Assembly (NCBI GenBank): GCA_002347685.1
Contig: DDWS01000062.1
Location: 1-17,493, forward strand
Source of the DNA: Syntrophaceae bacterium UBA2280
GTDB lineage: Bacteria > Desulfobacterota > Syntrophia > Syntrophales > Smithellaceae
Reading direction: 5' to 3'
DNA: 17,493 bases
Shown here: piece after piece, positions 13,667-17,493 of the stretch
How the letters are laid out: every line of letters starts with the position of its first letter
How positions within the stretch are numbered: the first letter of the stretch is position 1
The notes under the pieces: generated by a model
The model's database searches: none
Told to the model about the DNA's origin: nothing
What the model saw: only the letters and a program-made list of their open reading frames with translations
Translations under genes and position numbers: made by a program

Positions 13667-15397
13667 ATGACTTCATCGCTAAAACCATCATGGCGGCAAA
13701 AGAGTAAAAGGTTCCTGTGGGTCATTGTCCTTTTTCTGGCGGTGGCCTGTACGGGCGGAAACGATCCGGGTTACGCCCCTTATACACTGACGCTGGTCCA
13801 CATGAATGATACCCACTCGCATCTGGAGGCGGCGGCGGTCAATCTATGGATCGACGATGTCAAAACAACCGTGCAGGCAGGCGGTTTTGCGCGCCTTAAA
13901 ACCGCGCTCGACGAGATGCGGGCGCGCCATCCCCATCTTCTTTTGCTCCACGGGGGCGACGCCGTACAGGGGACACTTTACTTTACGTTGTTCAACGGTG
14001 ATGTCGAATTTGATTTTCTCAACCTGTTGGGCATCGACGCAATGACTTTCGGCAATCACGAGTTCGACCGAGGCTGCGGCCCGATCCCCGGATGGATTGC
14101 GCGCAGCGAATTTCCCTGGCTTTCCGCGAACATCGACTTTTCGGGCGAGCCGGCCATCGCAGCGCTGGTCGCCCCCTACCTGATCAAAATGATTCAGGGC
14201 GAGCGGGTGGCCATTATCGGGCTGACCACCGAGACGACGCCTCAAACCACGCTGGATGTGGGCAACGCCGTTTTTCACGACGCGGTAGAAAGCGCGAGGG
14301 TGCAGGTGGCGGCGCTTGAAGCGCTGGGCATCAACAAAATCATTGTGCTTTCGCATCTGGGTTACGAGCAGGATCAGGCCCTGGCCACGCAGGTTTCCGG
14401 CGTGGATATTGTGGTCGGCGGTCACAGCCACTCACTTTTAGGTAACGACGATGATATGTCGATCATCGGTCTGACGCCTGCCGGTTCTTATCCCACCGAG
14501 ATGAGTGCGCCGGACGGCAGACGCGTTTTGGTTTTGCAGGCCTGGCAGTGGGGGCATGTGCTGGGCCAAATGCGTGTGACTTTTTCGCAGGCGGGCGAGA
14601 TTATCCATTACACAAGACGTGTCACGATTCCCGTGGGGAATACGTTTGTGCAAAACGGCTCGCCCGTGCCGCCTGACAGCCAAACCTATCAGGCAATTCT
14701 GGCGGCGCTGACCGCAAGCGGTGCGGCGCAAATTTATGCGGAAAATTCTCAGGTGGCGGCGCTGTTAGCCCCTTACGCCGATCAGGTCGCCCAGTACCGG
14801 TCCGTGAAGGTCGCAGAAGCGCTCGAACCGATCGTTCGGGGTGTCAACAGCGGTCCGGGGCCATTGGCCTGCGATTCCATGCTCCCGGCCGTGCCCAACG
14901 CGCGCGCGGCGCTCATCAATTACGGCGGCGTCCGTCGCGACCTGGAACAAGGCGATATCACGGTGGGCGATGTTCTGGAAGTCATGCCCTTTGGCAACAC
15001 GCTGGTGTTGGTCGATTTAACTGGCGCGGAACTGAAAACCGCGCTCGAGCAGGGTGTCGATTTTCTGATCACCCACTATGGAATGGACCCGGTTTACATG
15101 CCCTACGTGGCGGCGCTAAACTTTACAGTCCACCTGCAGGCGGTTTACGGATTGCGGGTGTCGAATCTCGAAATCCTGGACGGGGGAACCTATTTGCCGG
15201 TCCAGAATGAAGCGGTGTACCGGATTGTCACCAACGCATTCGTGGCCGGCGGCGGAGACGGCTTTACCGCGATTAAAAACGCGACCGGTTTCCGCAGCGA
15301 CACCGGCGTGGTCGACAGCGACGCGTTTCGCGAGCATCTCGCGGTCCTGGTCAATGTCGAAAATCCCACGGAAGAGCGAATCACGATCGTGCCGTGA
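13667..15397 (+). CDS. 5'-nucleotidase / UshA-family metallophosphatase, probable lipoprotein
   Basis: This 576-aa two-domain protein is of the UshA/5'-nucleotidase family, which hydrolyses nucleotides or nucleotide sugars in the periplasm. The N-terminal calcineurin-like domain shows HMNDTHSHL (Asp48, His50), HGGDAVQG (Asp98), FGNHEFD (Asn130, His131), LSHLGYEQD (His230) and GGHSHSLLG (His253, His255), which is the full dinuclear metal set. The C-terminal 5-nucleotidase domain includes LINYGGVRRDLEQGDITVGD and GGGDGF (528-533), the usual nucleobase-stacking loop. The N-terminus has basic residues, a hydrophobic stretch (17-27) and Cys28 in LAVAC, a somewhat non-standard lipobox, so membrane anchoring is likely. 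GGAGG lies 11 bases before ATG 13667. It is 146 bp after the dehydrogenase gene and convergent with the hydrolase gene 56 bp beyond its end. Confidence 0.9.
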   Translation: MTSSLKPSWRQKSKRFLWVIVLFLAVACTGGNDPGYAPYTLTLVHMNDTHSHLEAAAVNLWIDDVKTTVQAGGFARLKTALDEMRARHPHLLLLHGGDAVQGTLYFTLFNGDVEFDFLNLLGIDAMTFGNHEFDRGCGPIPGWIARSEFPWLSANIDFSGEPAIAALVAPYLIKMIQGERVAIIGLTTETTPQTTLDVGNAVFHDAVESARVQVAALEALGINKIIVLSHLGYEQDQALATQVSGVDIVVGGHSHSLLGNDDDMSIIGLTPAGSYPTEMSAPDGRRVLVLQAWQWGHVLGQMRVTFSQAGEIIHYTRRVTIPVGNTFVQNGSPVPPDSQTYQAILAALTASGAAQIYAENSQVAALLAPYADQVAQYRSVKVAEALEPIVRGVNSGPGPLACDSMLPAVPNARAALINYGGVRRDLEQGDITVGDVLEVMPFGNTLVLVDLTGAELKTALEQGVDFLITHYGMDPVYMPYVAALNFTVHLQAVYGLRVSNLEILDGGTYLPVQNEAVYRIVTNAFVAGGGDGFTAIKNATGFRSDTGVVDSDAFREHLAVLVNVENPTEERITIVP

Positions 15398-15453
15398 CAG
15401 GCGACGGATCAGCCGCTGCAACATCTTGATACTCGCTTCGGGCCGGACAACCG

Positions 15454-16335
15454 TTACTGGGCGTGCTTCCTCACCCACTGCAGGATGGCCTCGAAAGTTT
15501 CGGACCGGTTCACCTCGTTGAAGTTCTCATGAAAATTCTTCTCGTGAATCATCATTTCCAGAAGGTGCGAGGGAATGGTGCGCAGGGCATTCTGACTTGT
15601 TTGGGGCACGGCAAGACGGTCCTCTCCGGCGATTACGGCAAAAAGCGGAAACTGCGCCCATGTCTTGATGTTTTCCCTTACCCATGTTTGAGTCTTTTCA
15701 CTTTCCACTCCTGTTTTGGCTGAAACAGATGTGCCCCGCAGCCCGATTTCCTCGTCCCTGTGATGCCGGGCCGTAATATCCGCGTCATGGGTCAGCACAT
15801 CGATGAGGGCCGGTGGTTTGACGGCAAAGGAAGGAGAGATTCCGGCAATAAACTTGGCGATCGTTTTTGTGATCGCCGGCACCTTGACGGAATTTTCAAG
15901 CCAGGGGGAAGATACGATGAACCCCCTGATTTGTGTTTCCTTCGCCAGGGTCAGACCGTATTTCAGGGCGATGAGCGCGCCGTTGGAATGGGAAATGATG
16001 AAAATCGGCGCCGATGGATGACGTTCCTTGACCCATAAATACAACTGATGAATGTCCTGAACACATTCATCGTAAGAATTTAAATGAAAGAACACCTTAC
16101 CTTTGTCATTGTGTTTCGGATAGGTTCCATGCCACCGCAGGTCCGGCGCATAGGTCGCAATACCCTTTTCCTTAAAGAACAATGCCGGAGTCACCCAGTC
16201 TCCTCCATGAGCCATGCCTCCATGAATTCCAATCATCACGGCTGTGACCTCGCGGTCGGGCAGCCATTCGTACAAAAGAAGTCTGGTATTGCCGTCAGCC
16301 TGGAATAACTCGGTCCTGGTTTCGGAAAAATTCAT
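15454..16335 (-). CDS. Alpha/beta hydrolase, monoglyceride-lipase / S33-like
   Basis: This 293-aa alpha/beta hydrolase of the lysophospholipase/monoacylglycerol-lipase type has an oxyanion-hole region IGIHGGMAHGGDW (35-47) and APDLRWHG. The nucleophile elbow ISHSNGAL has Ser117, the acid is Asp239 in AGEDRLA, and His269 lies in HENFNE. The elbow is S-H-S-N-G rather than the usual G-x-S-x-G. That is a conservative change, and the triad is complete. There is no signal peptide, so it is cytoplasmic; the ester substrate is unknown. AGGAGG (16352-16347) precedes ATG 16335 by 11 bases. It is divergent from the enoyl-CoA hydratase gene, with which it shares a 231-bp promoter region, and convergent with the nucleotidase gene. 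Confidence 0.85.
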   Translation of the reverse strand: MNFSETRTELFQADGNTRLLLYEWLPDREVTAVMIGIHGGMAHGGDWVTPALFFKEKGIATYAPDLRWHGTYPKHNDKGKVFFHLNSYDECVQDIHQLYLWVKERHPSAPIFIISHSNGALIALKYGLTLAKETQIRGFIVSSPWLENSVKVPAITKTIAKFIAGISPSFAVKPPALIDVLTHDADITARHHRDEEIGLRGTSVSAKTGVESEKTQTWVRENIKTWAQFPLFAVIAGEDRLAVPQTSQNALRTIPSHLLEMMIHEKNFHENFNEVNRSETFEAILQWVRKHAQ

Positions 16336-16396
16336 GGCGACAATAACCTCCTAACAATTTTTTATGTTCACGGATTATGGTATTTCATCTGTGGAT

Positions 16397-16402
16397 ATTA
16401 TA
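16397..16402 (-). promoter_or_regulatory. Candidate -10 element for the hydrolase gene
   Basis: A perfect TATAAT lies on the minus strand about 62 bp upstream of ATG 16335. No good -35 is found at 16-18 bp spacing, so this is tentative. Confidence 0.3.
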
Positions 16403-16443
16403 CGCAACTTCAGGGAAAATCGAGTTCTATTTCACCTGTCAGG

Positions 16444-16475
16444 CATGTTCCGGATCGATATAATAACCGGACATG
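16444..16475. promoter_or_regulatory. Imperfect inverted repeat, candidate operator
   Basis: CATGTTCCGG (16444-16453) and CCGGACATG (16467-16475) are inverted arms with one extra base on the left and a 13-bp centre. The site lies 32 bp upstream of the -35 of the hydratase promoter and between the two divergent genes, where a regulator could act on either. No particular regulator is identifiable. Confidence 0.4.
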
Positions 16476-16507
16476 TTATTTGCTTCTTACGATTGAAAAA
16501 TCAGCCG

Positions 16508-16536
16508 TTGACAGTCATCCGTCGTTTCCATATACT
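16508..16536 (+). promoter_or_regulatory. Near-consensus sigma70 promoter of the enoyl-CoA hydratase operon
   Basis: TTGACA (16508-16513), a 17-bp spacer and TATACT (16531-16536) match consensus at 11 of 12 positions. Transcription would start near 16543, about 24 bases before ATG 16567. That also rules against the in-frame upstream ATG at 16480. Confidence 0.75.
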
Positions 16537-16566
16537 GCCGGTCAGCAAAATGGGAAAGGGGACGGG

Positions 16567-17352
16567 ATGATGACCATCAACATTAAAAAAGACGGACATA
16601 TTTTGCTCATTGAGGTCAACCGACCCGAAAAATATAACGCGATGAACCAGGAGATGTATCACCAGATAGCCAGGGGCTACTTCAAACTGGATCAAGACGA
16701 AGATTTAAGGGTCGGGCTTGTCTATGCGGTGGGTCCCCATTTTACCTCCGGGCTGGAATTGACGGATTGGGCGGGAACTTTTGACGCGGGCAAAGGGTTC
16801 CCCCTGATCGAAGACGATGAGATTGATCCGTTTTACATGATGAGCGAGGCGCGCTGCCGCAAGCCGGTTGTTTTTGCCGTTCAGGGTTACTGCTACACCT
16901 GGGGTTTTGAGATGATGCTCAATACGGATATCCGGATTGCCGCCACAGACACGCGGTTCGGCATGCTGGAAGTGCGCCGCGGATTTTTTCCGGCCGGCGG
17001 CGCAACGCTCAGGCTGCCCAAAGAAATCGGATGGGCGAACGCTCAGCGGTATATGCTGACGGGCGATGAAATGAGCGCTCAGGAAGCATACCGTATGGGT
17101 CTGGTACAGCATCTCACCGAGCCGGGCGGGCAATTCGACAAAGCCATGGAAATGGCCCGAAGCGTGGCCAATGCCGCGCCGCTGGGCGTGCGCGGCGCGT
17201 TGCGATCCTGCCGCACGGCGGCCCTTCAGGGTGAAAGTGCCGCCAAGGCGCTCCTTTTCCAGGATGTGGCGGAAGTCATGAAAAGTGAAGACATGCTCGA
17301 AGGCCTGCGATCCTTCGTCGAGCGCAGGGCAGCCGTGTTCCAGGGAAAATAA
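16567..17352 (+). CDS. Enoyl-CoA hydratase/isomerase (crotonase family)
   Basis: This 261-aa crotonase-fold enzyme probably hydrates 2-enoyl-CoA to 3-hydroxyacyl-CoA. The oxyanion-hole segments are GPHFTSGLEL (56-65) and VQGYCYTWGFEMML (105-118). Both catalytic glutamates of true hydratases appear conserved: Glu115 in WGFEMM and Glu135 in FGMLEVRRG. The motif around Glu115 is divergent (TWGFE in place of GGGCE), so an isomerase or other crotonase activity is possible. I chose ATG 16567, with AAGGGG 5 bases upstream (ATG 16570 would have 8), because a near-consensus promoter starts transcription at about 16543. An in-frame ATG at 16480 lies upstream of it. Length is normal for the family. It is followed after 116 bp by a probable acyl-CoA dehydrogenase gene, fitting a beta-oxidation-type operon. 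Confidence 0.88.
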   Translation: MMTINIKKDGHILLIEVNRPEKYNAMNQEMYHQIARGYFKLDQDEDLRVGLVYAVGPHFTSGLELTDWAGTFDAGKGFPLIEDDEIDPFYMMSEARCRKPVVFAVQGYCYTWGFEMMLNTDIRIAATDTRFGMLEVRRGFFPAGGATLRLPKEIGWANAQRYMLTGDEMSAQEAYRMGLVQHLTEPGGQFDKAMEMARSVANAAPLGVRGALRSCRTAALQGESAAKALLFQDVAEVMKSEDMLEGLRSFVERRAAVFQGK

Positions 17353-17468
17353 TGCATGGATTGATTTTCTGCGTTTGAAGCCGGGCAGGTTCCTGGTGGG
17401 AAAGTGAGCGCTGAAGAATACAACGCAACGGCGTGATACGACGTTGAAAATATCAGGAGGAGAAAAGA

Positions 17469-17493
17469 ATGAATTTTGCACCGACGGAAGAAC
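17469..17493 (+). CDS. Start of a probable acyl-CoA dehydrogenase (cut by window edge)
   Basis: ATG 17469 is preceded by AGGAGG (17455-17460) with an 8-base spacer, a near-ideal ribosome site. The eight visible codons read MNFAPTEE, a common opening of acyl-CoA dehydrogenases. The location after an enoyl-CoA hydratase agrees. The product is inferred from only eight residues. Confidence 0.5.

Noticed and set aside
13844..14431. 195-codon minus-strand open frame under the nucleotidase gene
   Set aside because: Antisense to conserved metal-binding motifs; no supporting signal.
16480..16566. Upstream extension of the enoyl-CoA hydratase (29 extra codons)
   Set aside because: It starts upstream of a near-consensus promoter whose transcript would begin at about 16543, and the extra residues match no crotonase pattern.

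Overview
This window reads as bacterial chromosome from a Gram-negative organism. The signs are a trimeric autotransporter adhesin with a C-terminal YadA-type barrel ending in Phe, a lipoprotein-like signal on a 5'-nucleotidase, and Sec signals on two other proteins. Acyl-CoA dehydrogenase and enoyl-CoA hydratase genes, a stand-alone YprB-type exonuclease and a RAYT/Y1-transposase remnant suggest a deltaproteobacterium-like (Desulfobacterota, perhaps Syntrophia) host. That placement is inference from gene content only.

Layout. (1) 2-1293: the tail of an unidentified gene, then an exported phosphatidylserine-decarboxylase-like protein. (2) 1656-3829: a small exported Cys-containing protein, a trimeric autotransporter adhesin and a clear intrinsic terminator. 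(3) 3830-4521: a scarred intergenic zone with two hairpins, a possible outer-membrane-protein fragment and an internally deleted, frameshifted RAYT element with intact inverted ends. (4) 9850-4522, minus strand: a tightly packed five-gene glycosyltransferase operon in transcription order GT2, GT4, GT32, GT4, GT10 (fucosyltransferase-like), with ATGA and GTGA overlaps, a TTG start and a 1-base junction. (5) 9866-10539: a gene-poor stretch with two divergent promoter-like sequences that form an interrupted inverted repeat, plus a possible 26-aa small ORF. (6) 10540-17493: a YprB/MrfB-type exonuclease, an acyl-CoA dehydrogenase with an unusual C-terminal winged-helix-like extension, a 5'-nucleotidase lipoprotein, a convergent alpha/beta hydrolase, and an enoyl-CoA hydratase followed by the first codons of a probable acyl-CoA dehydrogenase.

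How the genes fit together. The glycosyltransferases probably assemble a surface glycan (O-antigen, capsule or protein glycan). No flippase, polymerase or sugar-nucleotide gene is visible, so the rest of that pathway must be elsewhere. The cluster is flanked by mobile-element debris and sits beside a Thr/Asn/Ser-rich adhesin, so it may be a variable surface locus. The right end is acyl-CoA metabolism. The enoyl-CoA hydratase has a near-consensus promoter (TTGACA, 17 bp, TATACT) with an imperfect inverted repeat just upstream, which fits a regulated beta-oxidation-type operon running out of the window.

The items most worth a second look are the dehydrogenase/winged-helix fusion, the exported decarboxylase, the RAYT deletion derivative and the divergent promoter repeat at 9959-10289.
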